From contig JAKFYJ010000072.1 in assembly GCA_021730935.1 (NCBI GenBank), positions 1-41,741 on the forward strand: a stretch of DNA of 41,741 bases. The letters are read 5' to 3'. Both the position numbers and the translations under genes were made by a program. Origin of the DNA: Elusimicrobiota bacterium (lineage in GTDB: Bacteria; Elusimicrobiota; Elusimicrobia; 2-02-FULL-39-32). Positions 18,388-27,863 of the stretch are shown here, piece by piece. The first letter of the stretch is position 1; the number at the start of each line of letters is the position of its first letter. The notes beneath the pieces are model-generated. The model searched no databases and was not told the DNA's origin. It saw only the letters and a program-made list of their open reading frames with translations.

Positions 18388-19114
18388 TTGGATTTACGGC
18401 CGCAGGTCCGTTTTGGAAATTCTCCGCGCCAACCTCCCGGTGCGCCGCATCGTTTTCGCGGAGGGCGCTCACGCTCCTGAATTTGAAGAGATAAAAAAAG
18501 AGGCCCAAAGCCGCGGCGTCGCCATCGAAGGGATCACCCGCAGGGGTCTTGAAGCCGTCACTCACGGAAACCATCAGGGCGTGGCCGCTCAGATCGACCC
18601 CATTTCTCCCGTCCCATTCAAGGTTTTCATGAACCAGCTCAGGATCGATAAAAAAACTTTCGTGTGTCTCCTGGACGAAATTCAGGACCCTCAGAATCTT
18701 GGCGCGATCATCCGCAACGCCGTTTGTTTCGGCTGTTCCGGAATCATTCTTCCGAAGTGGCGTTCAGCGGGGCTGACTCCGGCCGTCATGAAAGCGTCCA
18801 GCGGCGCTTTGGCCTATTGCCCGATCGCGGAAATTCCGAACCTCGGAGTCGCGGTTGAACGGCTCAAGGAAAAAGGTTTTTTTGTTTATGGCGCCGACGC
18901 CCAGGAAGGGAGTGTTCCCCTTGAAAGCCTGGAACTTGACGGTCCGCTTGCCATCATCCTCGGGAGCGAACATGAGGGCATCAAGCCCATCCTTAAAAAG
19001 GCCTGCGACAACCTTGTGCGCATCTCCCAGAAAACCTCCATCCAGTCTTTGAACGTCGCAAGCGCTTCCGCGGTGTTTTTCCATGAGATATCGGCCCGTT
19101 CCAGCGGAAAGTAA
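18380..19114 (+). CDS. rlmB: 23S rRNA 2'-O-ribose methyltransferase, TrmH/RlmB family
   Basis: This 244-residue SPOUT methyltransferase starts at GTG inside the cysS stop region. An N-terminal substrate-binding domain (WIYGRRSVLEILRAN) spans about 1-75. The knotted catalytic domain has DPQNLGAIIRNA (about 100-111), ILGSEHEGI and QSLNVASASAVFFHE. RlmB methylates G2251 of 23S rRNA, and related members act on tRNA G18. Neighbour cysS is the common partner. This gene closes the long run that began at rpsF. Confidence 0.92.
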
Positions 19115-19116
19115 TT

Positions 19117-19125
19117 TGATATAAT
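19117..19125 (+). promoter_or_regulatory. Extended -10 promoter of the DsbA-like gene
   Basis: TGATATAAT (19117-19125) is a perfect extended -10. The -35 region is weak (GTTCCA at 19098-19103, 16-base spacer). Only six bases lie between the -10 and the ATG at 19132, so the predicted start point is the A of the ATG. The same TGATATAAT stands before rpsF. Confidence 0.65.
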
Positions 19126-19131
19126 CCGCTT

Positions 19132-19986
19132 ATGACTTTTTTAATCGTCCTTGCGGGCTTTTTCCTCGCTTTATCCCAAAACGTCCACGCCGTTCAGGTT
19201 CCGGCGTCCGATCAGGCAAGAATCGTGACCAGCGTCCGGAAATCACTTTCCGTCATGCCCAACTGGGAAATCCGCCTGCTGGACGTGAACGCCTCCAGTT
19301 TCACGGGCCTTTATCAGGGCACGGTGGAATTCAAATTCAACGAAAACGTCCGATATCAAAACATCTTTATATCGGGTGATTTTAAAAAATATATCATCGG
19401 AAATGTCTTTGACTCGACGGAAGATTCGGACGCGACGAGGTTGGGCAAAATGAAATTGAAAGGCTCGCCTTTCAAAGGTCCCGAAACGGCTCCCGTGACG
19501 ATCGTCGAATACAGCGACCTTCAGTGCCCGTCCTGCAAGAAGGCGCATGAGAAACTGCAAAGCGATAAAATTCTGGAATCGTATCCCGGAAAAGTGAAAT
19601 TGGTTTTCAAAAACAAGCCCTTCCCCATGGCTCATCCCTGGGCGACAGACGCGGCGGTTGCCTGTCAGTGCGCGTTCAGACAGAAATCCGATTTTTTCTG
19701 GAGCATGGCCGACCAAATTTACATGAACCAATCCTCCATCACCGTCACCAACCTTTGGGACAATCTTTCGGTTTATGCCAAAAACGCCGGTCTCAATTTT
19801 TCGGCTTTTAAAAAATGTTATGACGGCAAGGAAACCCTGGATCTCGTGAACGCGGATGTCTCGGAGGCGGAATCTCTCGGCGTCAGCCAAACCCCCACCT
19901 TCTTTATCAACGGACGCGCCGTCGTGGGATATCAGGACCCTCAGGTTTTCCACCTTTTGATTCAGGAATTCCTGTCAAAAAAATAA
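19132..19986 (+). CDS. DsbA-like exported thiol oxidoreductase
   Basis: This 284-residue protein has a hydrophobic signal-like N-terminus with cleavage near VHA-V (20-21); the n-region has no positive residue. A TGA in frame at 19117 fixes the start at this ATG. An unassigned domain (about 25-105) precedes a DsbA/DSBA-type thioredoxin fold with active site C132-P-S-C135 and cis-proline in SQTPTFFINGR. It is expected to oxidise or isomerise disulfides outside the cytoplasm. It is followed after one base by a CcdA-type electron carrier, which supports a periplasmic redox role. Confidence 0.87.
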   Translation: MTFLIVLAGFFLALSQNVHAVQVPASDQARIVTSVRKSLSVMPNWEIRLLDVNASSFTGLYQGTVEFKFNENVRYQNIFISGDFKKYIIGNVFDSTEDSDATRLGKMKLKGSPFKGPETAPVTIVEYSDLQCPSCKKAHEKLQSDKILESYPGKVKLVFKNKPFPMAHPWATDAAVACQCAFRQKSDFFWSMADQIYMNQSSITVTNLWDNLSVYAKNAGLNFSAFKKCYDGKETLDLVNADVSEAESLGVSQTPTFFINGRAVVGYQDPQVFHLLIQEFLSKK

Positions 19987-19987
19987 A

Positions 19988-20707
19988 ATGAATTTCTGGG
20001 CCGCGTTCGCCGCAGGCCTCCTGTCGTTTCTCTCCCCCTGCGTCCTGCCTCTTGTCCCGGGCTATATTTCCTTCATTTCCGGAATTTCTCTCGACGAACT
20101 GACGCACTCTCAGGACCGTTCCCGAATTTTAAAAAAAACGCTCATCGGGTCCCTCCTCTTCGTGACAGGATTTTCCCTCGTCTTCACCCTGCTGGGCGCC
20201 TCGGCTTCCGCGGTTGGAGGATTTCTTCAGGACCATCTCAATCTGCTCGCCAAGGGCGCGGGCATTCTTATTTTTTTCTTCGGCCTTCACATGACGGGCT
20301 TTCTGTCGATTTCTTTTCTTTATTATGAAAAGCGGTTCCACGCCTCAAAATTTTCTTCCACCGCGTTGGGGGCCTTCGTGATGGGCCTTGCTTTCGCGTT
20401 CGGCTGGACCCCTTGCATCGGCCCTTTTCTTGCCGGGATTCTCGCTCTGGCCACCTCGGAGGAAACCGTGCTCCGGGGCATGGCGCTCCTCTTCACCTAT
20501 TCCCTGGGCCTCGGGATTCCCTTCATTCTCACCGCGCTCGGCATCCACGGGTTCTTGCAATTTTTCAACCGGTATAAGAAATTCATGCGGTCCGGAGAAA
20601 TCCTTGGCGGTGTTCTTCTGATGTTCATCGGCGCGCTTATTTTTTCAAATAAACTGACGATCCTCGTGAATTTTCTGCCGCAGTCCCTTCTGAAATTTTC
20701 AAAGTAA
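19988..20707 (+). CDS. ccdA: CcdA/DsbD-type membrane thiol electron transporter
   Basis: This 239-residue protein has six predicted membrane segments. The two conserved cysteines are C18 (LSPCVLPL) and C143 (GWTPCIGP), the pair that passes electrons from cytoplasmic thioredoxin across the inner membrane. Family members reduce partners for cytochrome c maturation or for DsbC/DsbG-like proteins. The likely partner here is the DsbA-like gene just upstream. It has no fused periplasmic domains, so it is CcdA-like rather than full DsbD. Confidence 0.92.
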   Translation: MNFWAAFAAGLLSFLSPCVLPLVPGYISFISGISLDELTHSQDRSRILKKTLIGSLLFVTGFSLVFTLLGASASAVGGFLQDHLNLLAKGAGILIFFFGLHMTGFLSISFLYYEKRFHASKFSSTALGAFVMGLAFAFGWTPCIGPFLAGILALATSEETVLRGMALLFTYSLGLGIPFILTALGIHGFLQFFNRYKKFMRSGEILGGVLLMFIGALIFSNKLTILVNFLPQSLLKFSK

Positions 20708-20708
20708 A

Positions 20709-22868
20709 ATGACCCCTCCCAATTCACTCATCAACGAGAAGAGCCCCTATCTGCTTCAGCATGCCTATAATCCCGTGGATTGGCATCCGTGGGGCGAAGC
20801 GGCTTTCAAAAAAGCGCGCGACGAAAACAAACCCATCCTCCTCTCCGTCGGATATTCCACCTGCCACTGGTGCCATGTGATGGAGAAAGAATCGTTCTCC
20901 GATCCGCAGATCGCCCAGGTGATGAACGAAAATCTTGTCTGCATCAAGCTGGACCGTGAAGAGCGTCCCGACGTCGACAAAATTTATATGACCGCGGTGC
21001 AGGCCATGACGGGGCAGGGCGGCTGGCCGCTCAATGTATTTTTGACGCCGGACCTGAAACCTTTTTACGGCGGGACTTATTTTCCGCCTGAAGAACGCTG
21101 GGGAAGGATCGGATGGCCGGACCTCGTGAGGCAAGTGGGATTGACCTGGCGTTCGCCCGAAGAGCATAAAAAGATTGTGTCCAGCGCCGAACATTTGACG
21201 CAGGAGATTTCGCAGTTTTTGAACGCGCGTTCACAGCCGGGCGACCTGAATTTCAGCATCCTTGAAAACGGGTTCAATTATTTCAAATCCGATTATGACC
21301 CCGTCCTTGGCGGGTTTGGAGGCGCCCCGAAATTTCCCATGCCGGTCAACCATCATTTTCTTCTGCGGTATCATGCGGCGGTCAAAGCCGCGAACCCAAA
21401 ACAAGCCGCGGAATCTCTCGAAATGTCTCTCGAAACCCTGCGCGCGATGGCGCGGGGCGGAATTTATGATCACCTGGGCGGCGGATTTTCCCGCTATTCC
21501 ACCGACGAGCGCTGGCATGTCCCGCACTTCGAAAAAATGCTCTACGACAATTCCCAGCTGATCCAAAATTATCTGGAAGCATTTCAGGTGAGCGGCGACC
21601 CTTTGTTTTCTGAGATTGCGCGGGAATCCCTTGATTATATTTTAAGGGACATGACGGACGCGAAAGGCGGATTTTATTCGGCCGAAGACGCCGACAGTTT
21701 GCCGCCTGAACTTGCCGGAGAAAAATCCGGCGAAGGCCATGAGCATAAATCCGAAGGCGCTTTTTACATCTGGACAAAAAAAGAAATTCTGCGCCTGCTT
21801 GGAAATCCAAACGGCGAAATTTTTTCATATCGATACGGCGTGCTGGACCACGGAAACGCGGAATCGGATCCGCAGGGGGAATTCAACGATAAAAACATAT
21901 TGTTTGCCGCAAAAACTCCCGAACAAACGGCCCAGCATTTTGAAATGCCGCTGGAAGAAATTGAAAAAATACTCGGCAATTCGAGGCGCAGGCTTTTTGA
22001 GGAGCGCCGCAGGCGGCCCCGGCCGCACCTCGACGACAAGATCATCGCCTCGTGGAACGGGCTTATGATTTCAGCTCTCTGCCGCGCCTGGCAGACATTG
22101 GGGGAAACAAAATATATCGACGCGGCTGTGGCCGCGGCTGAATTCATCAGCCAAAACTTGTTCGATTCGGGGGACGGAAGGCTGTATCGGAGGTGGCGTG
22201 AAAAGGACCGAAAAGTGGCCGGCCTTGCCGACGATTACGCGTGCATCGCTCAGGCATGTCTCGATCTCTATGAATCCAATTTTGATCCAAAGTGGTTCCG
22301 CCTGGGGCTCCGGCTCATGGAAGAGCTTCGGCTCCGCTTTTTTGATCCCGAGAACCCCGGTCTCTTTATGACGGAAAAAGGATCTTCGGACGATCTTCTT
22401 CTGCGCGCGAAGGACGATCAGGACAATGTTGAACCCTCCGCGGGGTCTGTGGCGTGTTTGAACGCGCTTCGTCTGGCCGAGATGCTCGGCGACCCGTCGT
22501 GGAAAAGCTGGGCAGAAACTCTGCTTAAGAGTTTCGCAGGGCCCATGAGAAAAAATCCCAGGGCGTTTCCGCAGATGATGTCCGCTCTTTCCCTGTTTCT
22601 TTCCGAGCCTCGCCAGATCCTCCTGGTCGGGAAACCGGAAGCCACTCGGCCATTTCTTGACGAATGCCGCCGCAGATTCCTCCCAAACCGCGTCATTATT
22701 TCAGTCGATGACCGCTGGGCCGTTCCACGGGAGTTCAGCTGGGTTTATGACATCGTGAAATCTGAAAAAAGCCAGAATGTCCCCGCCATGGCCTATGTCT
22801 GCAAAGGCCGGGCCTGCGATCTTCCCGTCACGGATCTCCGGGAATTTCAAAAACGCTTAATGGTTTAG
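20709..22868 (+). CDS. Thioredoxin-like DUF255 protein (YyaL/SSP411 family)
   Basis: This 719-residue protein starts [21 protein letters not shown], the family signature. A thioredoxin-like domain (about 1-160) has C52-H-W-C55 in [15 protein letters not shown] long alpha/alpha toroid glycosidase-like region follows ([43 protein letters not shown]). No signal peptide is seen, so it is likely cytoplasmic. The biochemical role of the family is unsettled. It lies one base after ccdA in a three-gene redox set. Confidence 0.92.
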   Translation: MTPPNSLINEKSPYLLQHAYNPVDWHPWGEAAFKKARDENKPILLSVGYSTCHWCHVMEKESFSDPQIAQVMNENLVCIKLDREERPDVDKIYMTAVQAMTGQGGWPLNVFLTPDLKPFYGGTYFPPEERWGRIGWPDLVRQVGLTWRSPEEHKKIVSSAEHLTQEISQFLNARSQPGDLNFSILENGFNYFKSDYDPVLGGFGGAPKFPMPVNHHFLLRYHAAVKAANPKQAAESLEMSLETLRAMARGGIYDHLGGGFSRYSTDERWHVPHFEKMLYDNSQLIQNYLEAFQVSGDPLFSEIARESLDYILRDMTDAKGGFYSAEDADSLPPELAGEKSGEGHEHKSEGAFYIWTKKEILRLLGNPNGEIFSYRYGVLDHGNAESDPQGEFNDKNILFAAKTPEQTAQHFEMPLEEIEKILGNSRRRLFEERRRRPRPHLDDKIIASWNGLMISALCRAWQTLGETKYIDAAVAAAEFISQNLFDSGDGRLYRRWREKDRKVAGLADDYACIAQACLDLYESNFDPKWFRLGLRLMEELRLRFFDPENPGLFMTEKGSSDDLLLRAKDDQDNVEPSAGSVACLNALRLAEMLGDPSWKSWAETLLKSFAGPMRKNPRAFPQMMSALSLFLSEPRQILLVGKPEATRPFLDECRRRFLPNRVIISVDDRWAVPREFSWVYDIVKSEKSQNVPAMAYVCKGRACDLPVTDLREFQKRLMV

Positions 22869-22871
22869 CTC

Positions 22872-22900
22872 TTGACATTTAAGGGCTTAAATAATATTAT
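22872..22900 (+). promoter_or_regulatory. Promoter of the marR-tolC operon
   Basis: A perfect -35 box TTGACA (22872-22877), a 17-base spacer and TATTAT (22895-22900) precede the gene. The ATG is 11 bases after the -10, leaving a leader of about five bases without a Shine-Dalgarno sequence. Confidence 0.8.
22877..22892 (+). promoter_or_regulatory. Putative MarR operator inside the promoter
   Basis: ATTTAAG-GG-CTTAAAT is a perfect 7+7 inverted repeat filling the spacer between the -35 and -10 boxes. Its size and place fit an autorepression site for the MarR domain encoded just downstream. Binding has not been shown. Confidence 0.55.
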
Positions 22901-22911
22901 CTTCGGACCCC

Positions 22912-24738
22912 ATGTCAGCCCAGGATTGCGAAAATTTAGGCGTTTATTACAGCCATTGCTTCGACTATGCCAAGGATCTCTATAAAAAGTTTGATCCCGC
23001 GGTCATCGGCTGTTATCTCAATTTGATCCGCACCGCCGAACTTCTTCGGACCGCTGTCGACGGCCGCATGCGCGTCCACAACCTGACCGGCCCGTCCCTC
23101 GGAATTTTAAACCTGCTCGAAGTGGCGCCCAACAAACGCCTCACCATGAACCAGATCGGGGAACAAATGCTGGTGTCTCAGCCCAATGTCACGGGGTTGG
23201 TGGACACGCTCGAAAAGCGGGGGTTCGTGGAGCGGATCAGCGATCTCAAGGACCGCAGGGTCCGGACGATCCGCATCACGAAACAAGGTTCCAAAACCAT
23301 CAGCAAAATTCTGCCCGAACACCTCCGCTTCATGCACTCGCTATTCGATAATTTTACGCAAAAGGAAATGTCTTCAATGACCCAAAAACTCTGTTCCATC
23401 CGTTCTTCCCTGGCTAAAGCCGCCGTGAGCGCCCTCATTATTCTTTCCGTCTTCAGCGTCTCCGCGCGCGCTCAAAGTTCTTCCGCTCCTCTCACGCTTT
23501 CCCAGTGTTATGACATGGCGGTCCGCAGGAGCGAAACGCTCAGAGCCAACGCGGAGGGTGTGTTTCAATTCGAACAGATGGCCCGCAAAAGCATCGGCGC
23601 CATTCTCCCGGATGTTCATTTGATTTATACGGAACAATGGCAGGACACGAGCGGCGTGGACGCCAGCGGCGGCGGCGTCAACAGCACGCTCACCCGGAGC
23701 GAGCGGCCGGAAGTCAAAATTCAGGCCCACCAGCCGATTTTTTCCGGGTTCCGCGAGTTCCACGCTTATTCCGGATTCAAATCTGAAGAGCAGCGGCAGA
23801 TTTTGATCCTTAAACACGCGTATCTCCTCCTTTATGAAGACGTCGCCGGAACTTTTTATCTTGCCCTTCAGCTCGAAAAGGATATGGAGAATACCCGCAA
23901 TATCCTGACCCTTTCCCAACAAAGGATCAATGACATGGAGTCCCGCGTTAAACTCGGAAAATCCCGTGAGAGCGAACTTCGAAGCGCCAGGTCGCAACTT
24001 TATACGCTCCAGGGCGAAGAAGAAGTCCTGAAGGGTCAGGTGGCGGTCGCGAGAGAGTCTCTCAGTTTTCTTGTGGGGGAGAGCGTCGGCTCAAGAGTCC
24101 TTGCCGACGATGTTCCTGCTTCGGCTCCGGAATCTCTTTCGCTCGTGCTGGAACATTCCCGGAAACGCAAAGATCTTCAGGCTCTGGCTCAGGCCGTGGA
24201 GAGCCGGAGACAGTCCTATAAAGTCGCGCGCGGAGCTTTTTCTCCGACCGTGGGACTCCTCGGGAATTATTATCTTAAACGCGTCGGGTTTCAGGAGCCC
24301 ATCGATTGGGACCTCCTTTTGACCGTGGACCTTCCTCTCTTCCAGGGCGGATCGAATGTGAGCGGCATGAAAATCGCGGCGTCTGAACTGAGCCAGGCGA
24401 CGCTGGAATATCAAAGATATAAAAGGTCTGTCGAATCTCTCGTGCGGAAAGCCCACATCAATCTGCAGACTGTTTTCGCTCAGATGACCGCGTTTGAAAA
24501 TGCTTTCAAGGAAGCTCAGGCAAGTTATAAATTATTGGTGAACGAATATCAGCACGGGCTCGTGAACAATCTGGATGTTCTTGCGGCTTTAAACACGCTC
24601 GAATCCACGAAGAAAGCTCTTGACCGGACTCAGGTTCAGCTGAAACTCAATTATCTGGCTCTGAAAGTGGCCAGTGAAGATCTTGAGCAGGCCGTGAACG
24701 CCGCCGAAAACTATCAATCATTGGAGCCTTTAAAATGA
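22912..24738 (+). CDS. MarR-type regulator fused in frame to a TolC-like outer-membrane efflux protein
   Basis: This 608-residue frame has two parts. Residues about 1-165 form a MarR winged-helix domain: recognition region MNQIGEQMLVSQPNVTGLV at 79-97, wing DLKDRRVRTIRIT at 111-123, then the C-terminal dimer helix. That helix runs straight into a Sec signal peptide (K159, R164, K169, hydrophobic 170-183, cleavage SARA-Q at 187-188). Residues about 190-608 are a TolC-type protein (LTLSQCYDMAVRR, two coiled-coil repeats, RAFSPTVG-like GAFSPTVGLLGNYY, DLLLTVDLPLFQGG). An internal ATG at 23377 (M156) with AAAGGA ten bases upstream could make a separate TolC-like precursor. A normal export route for the full fusion is unclear. 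The RND pump gene follows with a four-base overlap. Confidence 0.87.
   Translation: MSAQDCENLGVYYSHCFDYAKDLYKKFDPAVIGCYLNLIRTAELLRTAVDGRMRVHNLTGPSLGILNLLEVAPNKRLTMNQIGEQMLVSQPNVTGLVDTLEKRGFVERISDLKDRRVRTIRITKQGSKTISKILPEHLRFMHSLFDNFTQKEMSSMTQKLCSIRSSLAKAAVSALIILSVFSVSARAQSSSAPLTLSQCYDMAVRRSETLRANAEGVFQFEQMARKSIGAILPDVHLIYTEQWQDTSGVDASGGGVNSTLTRSERPEVKIQAHQPIFSGFREFHAYSGFKSEEQRQILILKHAYLLLYEDVAGTFYLALQLEKDMENTRNILTLSQQRINDMESRVKLGKSRESELRSARSQLYTLQGEEEVLKGQVAVARESLSFLVGESVGSRVLADDVPASAPESLSLVLEHSRKRKDLQALAQAVESRRQSYKVARGAFSPTVGLLGNYYLKRVGFQEPIDWDLLLTVDLPLFQGGSNVSGMKIAASELSQATLEYQRYKRSVESLVRKAHINLQTVFAQMTAFENAFKEAQASYKLLVNEYQHGLVNNLDVLAALNTLESTKKALDRTQVQLKLNYLALKVASEDLEQAVNAAENYQSLEPLK
23361..23366 (+). 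promoter_or_regulatory. Internal ribosome binding site for the TolC-like part
   Basis: AAAGGA lies ten bases before the in-frame ATG at 23377, which would start a protein with a complete signal peptide (MTQKLCSIRSSLAKAAVSAL). This would let one frame give both a regulator-containing form and a free TolC-like precursor. Confidence 0.45.
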
Positions 24739-27700
24739 CCTTATCCGACACCTCGATAAAAAACCCGGTTTTCGCGTGGATGCTGATGTTCGGGCTCATC
24801 CTCTTCGGATGGATCGGGTTCACCGGCATGGGGATCAGCCAGCTCCCCGACGTGGACTTTCCCATTGTCACCGTCACGGTCAACTGGGAGGGCGCCGCGC
24901 CCGAGGTGATGGAAACTGAAGTCACGGACGCGATCGAAGACGCCGTCATGCAGGTGCAGGGGATCAAGGAAGTGTCATCAAGCTCCCGCCAGGGCAACGC
25001 CACCATCACGATCGAGTTTGAGCTGGGCCGCGACATCGACGCCGCGCTCCAGGAAGTGCAGACCAAAATCGCGCAGGCGCAGAGAATTTTGCCTCGCGAA
25101 ATTGATCCCCCGATCGTCAACAAAGTGAATCCTGAAGACAACCCCATCATGTGGCTGGCCCTTTCGGGAGACAAGCCCCTCAGAGAACTCATGGAATACA
25201 CCAAAGATCACCTCAAGGACCAGTTCACCACGGTCCCCGGAGTGGGAGAGGTTTTTCTGGGCGGATACATTGAGCCCAACCTCCGCGTGTGGCTGAACGC
25301 AGAGAAAATGAAGTCGCGGGAACTGACCGTGGACGATGTCATGGACGCGATCGGCTCAGAGCACAGCGAAGTCCCTGCCGGGCGCATCGAAACGTCCCAG
25401 AAAGAAATGAACGTCCGCGTCATGGGGGAGGCCTCTTCCATTGAAGAGTTCGGGAACATCGTGATCCCCGGCCGCAGAGGGTCTCCGATTTGGCGGACAT
25501 TCAGGATCAAGGATGTCGCGAGCATCGAAGACGGATTGGCGGATATCCGGAGAATTTCCCGAGTGCTTGGGAAGCCTGCGGTGGGCCTGGGAATCAAGAA
25601 ACAGCGCGGAACGAATTCAGTGGCGGTGGGGCGGGCCGTCAAGAAACGAATGGAAGAAATTCAGAAAACTTTGCCCGAAGGCCTCAAACTCGGAGTGAAT
25701 TTTGACAGCACGAAATTCATCGAAGATTCAACGCACGAGCTCAATTTCACCCTGGTGCTTTCGGCTCTCCTCACCTCCGTGGTCTGCTGGCTCTTTTTGG
25801 GGTCCTGGAGTTCGACGGTCAACATCATTTTTGCGATCCCGACCTCCATCATCGGATCTTTCTTCATTCTCAATCTGCTCGGGTTCACCTTAAACACATT
25901 CACCCTCCTGGGGCTTTCTCTCGCCATCGGGATCGTGGTGGACGACGCCATCATGGTGCTGGAAAACATTGTGAGATATCGCGAGCAGGGGCTTTCCCGC
26001 GTGAAAGCCGCCATCGTGGGAGCCCGCGAAATCACGTTTGCCGCCATGGCCGCGAGCATCGCGATCCTGGCGATCTTTGTCCCGGTCGTGTTCATGAAAG
26101 GGATCATGGGAAAATTCTTCTTTCAGTTCGGCATCACCATGTCGGTTGCCGTTCTCCTCTCCCTGCTGGAGGCTCTGACGCTCGCGCCCATGCGCTGTTC
26201 TCAGTTCCTTGAAGTGGGGCACAACACCTGGATCGGGCGCAAGATGGATTCTCTCACGGAGTGGCTGAAGGTAAAATATGAGGCGTCCCTCGCGGTCTGT
26301 CTCAACTGGCGCTGGACTGTCGTGATCGTTTCCATCCTTTTCTTCGTCGGCTCAATTCAGTTCGCTAAAATCATAAAAAAAGAATTCGTTCCCGCGCAGG
26401 ACCAGAGCATGTTTATGCTGAGGATGCAGACCCCGATCGGCTCTTCCCTCCAATTCACCGACACTCAATTCAGAAAAGCCGAAGAAGCGATCATGAAATA
26501 CGGGGAGGTCAACCGATATTACGGCGCCATCGGAGGTTTTGGCGGCGGCGAAGTGGACACGGGCATGATGTTTGTCACGCTCAAACAGCCCAAGGACCGC
26601 CCGATCGATTCCAAGAAAAACCGCGCGCTCACCCAGCAGGAATTCATGGAAGTGGTCCGCAATGACCTCAAGGGCATTCAGGGGTTCAGAAAAGTGATCC
26701 CGCAAGACCTTTCTCTTTCCGGGTTCACTTCCCAGAGAGGGTTCCCGATTGAGTTCACGATCCGCGGGGAGAACTGGGAAAAGCTGGCAGACCTGAGCCA
26801 GGAGCTCACCAAAAAAATGGAAGAGTCCGGAACAGTCACCGGCGTTGACAGCGATTATCGCGCCGGCGTCCAGGAAGTGCGCGTCATTCCAAACCGAACG
26901 AAAGCCGCGGGCCGGGGCGTCAGCATTTCGAGCATCGGCAACGCCATCAACGCCATGATCGGCGGTCTCCGCGTCGGAAAATATACCAAAGCCGGAAAAC
27001 GATATGACATCCGTGTCCGCCTCGTCGGAGACGAACGCAACCGTCCGGACGACATCACCAACATTTGGGTGCGCAACAACCGCGGCGAAGTGATCCCTCT
27101 CTCCGACGTTGTGGAAATCAAGGAAAAACCTTCACTGCTTTCCATCACCCGCAGGAACCGCGAGCGGTCCATCAGCATTTTCGCCAACATCGCTCAGGGA
27201 AAATCCCAGTCTGAAGCCCTGGCCGCCGTGGAAAAGATAGGGAAGGATGTTTTGCCTCAGGGATACCGGATCGTTTGGTCCGGAAGCGCTCAAACATTCA
27301 AGGAGTCCGGCCAATCTCTGATGTTCGCGATGATCATCGGAATCCTCGTGGCCTACATGATCCTGGGCGCCCAGTTCAACAGTTTCATCCAGCCCATCTC
27401 GGTCCTGATGGCGCTTCCTTTCAGCGTGACCGGCGCGTTCATTGCTCTCTGGCTGACCGGAAAATCCCTCAACATGTACAGCATGATCGGCATCATTCTG
27501 CTTATGGGCATCGTCAAGAAAAATTCCATCCTCCTGGTGGATTTCACGAACGAGCGCAGGAAACTTGGGAAAAATGTGCGCGACGCGCTCCTTGAAGCCT
27601 GCCCCGTGCGTTTGAGGCCCATCATCATGACCAGCGTTTCCACCATCGCCGCGGCCGTGCCTCCCGCCCTCGCGTTGGGCCCCGGCGCCGAGTCCCGCAT

Positions 27701-27863
27701 CCCCATGGCGATGGTCGTCATCGGCGGTGTGACGGTTTCCACTTTCCTGACTTTGTTTGTCGTCCCCTGCGTTTACAGCCTGCTTTCCCGCTTTGAAAGC
27801 ACCGCGCACAAAGACGACCTTCACGAAGCGCTGGTTGAACTGGGCGAAATTCATTCGGCGTGA
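24735..27863 (+). CDS. RND-family multidrug efflux pump (AcrB-like, HAE-1/HAE-2 type)
   Basis: This 1042-residue inner-membrane pump has the standard RND layout. TM1 (about 13-32) is followed by a large periplasmic porter domain, TM2-6 with the proton-relay pair D403-D404 in IGIVVDDAIMVLENIVR, a second porter domain (about 560-860) and TM8-12 ending near 1020. The N-terminal SIKNPVFAWMLM and QLPDVDFPIVTV segments are typical. It forms a trimer with a TolC-like channel, here encoded directly upstream. The expected periplasmic adaptor is not encoded in this operon. The GTG of the next gene overlaps its stop by four bases. Confidence 0.95.
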   Translation: MTLSDTSIKNPVFAWMLMFGLILFGWIGFTGMGISQLPDVDFPIVTVTVNWEGAAPEVMETEVTDAIEDAVMQVQGIKEVSSSSRQGNATITIEFELGRDIDAALQEVQTKIAQAQRILPREIDPPIVNKVNPEDNPIMWLALSGDKPLRELMEYTKDHLKDQFTTVPGVGEVFLGGYIEPNLRVWLNAEKMKSRELTVDDVMDAIGSEHSEVPAGRIETSQKEMNVRVMGEASSIEEFGNIVIPGRRGSPIWRTFRIKDVASIEDGLADIRRISRVLGKPAVGLGIKKQRGTNSVAVGRAVKKRMEEIQKTLPEGLKLGVNFDSTKFIEDSTHELNFTLVLSALLTSVVCWLFLGSWSSTVNIIFAIPTSIIGSFFILNLLGFTLNTFTLLGLSLAIGIVVDDAIMVLENIVRYREQGLSRVKAAIVGAREITFAAMAASIAILAIFVPVVFMKGIMGKFFFQFGITMSVAVLLSLLEALTLAPMRCSQFLEVGHNTWIGRKMDSLTEWLKVKYEASLAVCLNWRWTVVIVSILFFVGSIQFAKIIKKEFVPAQDQSMFMLRMQTPIGSSLQFTDTQFRKAEEAIMKYGEVNRYYGAIGGFGGGEVDTGMMFVTLKQPKDRPIDSKKNRALTQQEFMEVVRNDLKGIQGFRKVIPQDLSLSGFTSQRGFPIEFTIRGENWEKLADLSQELTKKMEESGTVTGVDSDYRAGVQEVRVIPNRTKAAGRGVSISSIGNAINAMIGGLRVGKYTKAGKRYDIRVRLVGDERNRPDDITNIWVRNNRGEVIPLSDVVEIKEKPSLLSITRRNRERSISIFANIAQGKSQSEALAAVEKIGKDVLPQGYRIVWSGSAQTFKESGQSLMFAMIIGILVAYMILGAQFNSFIQPISVLMALPFSVTGAFIALWLTGKSLNMYSMIGIILLMGIVKKNSILLVDFTNERRKLGKNVRDALLEACPVRLRPIIMTSVSTIAAAVPPALALGPGAESRIPMAMVVIGGVTVSTFLTLFVVPCVYSLLSRFESTAHKDDLHEALVELGEIHSA

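Noticed and set aside
27646-27655. TCGCCGCGGC inside the RND pump gene as another copy of the palindrome
   Set aside because: It matches only ten of the twelve core bases, lies in a conserved coding region and has no tRNA sequence around it.
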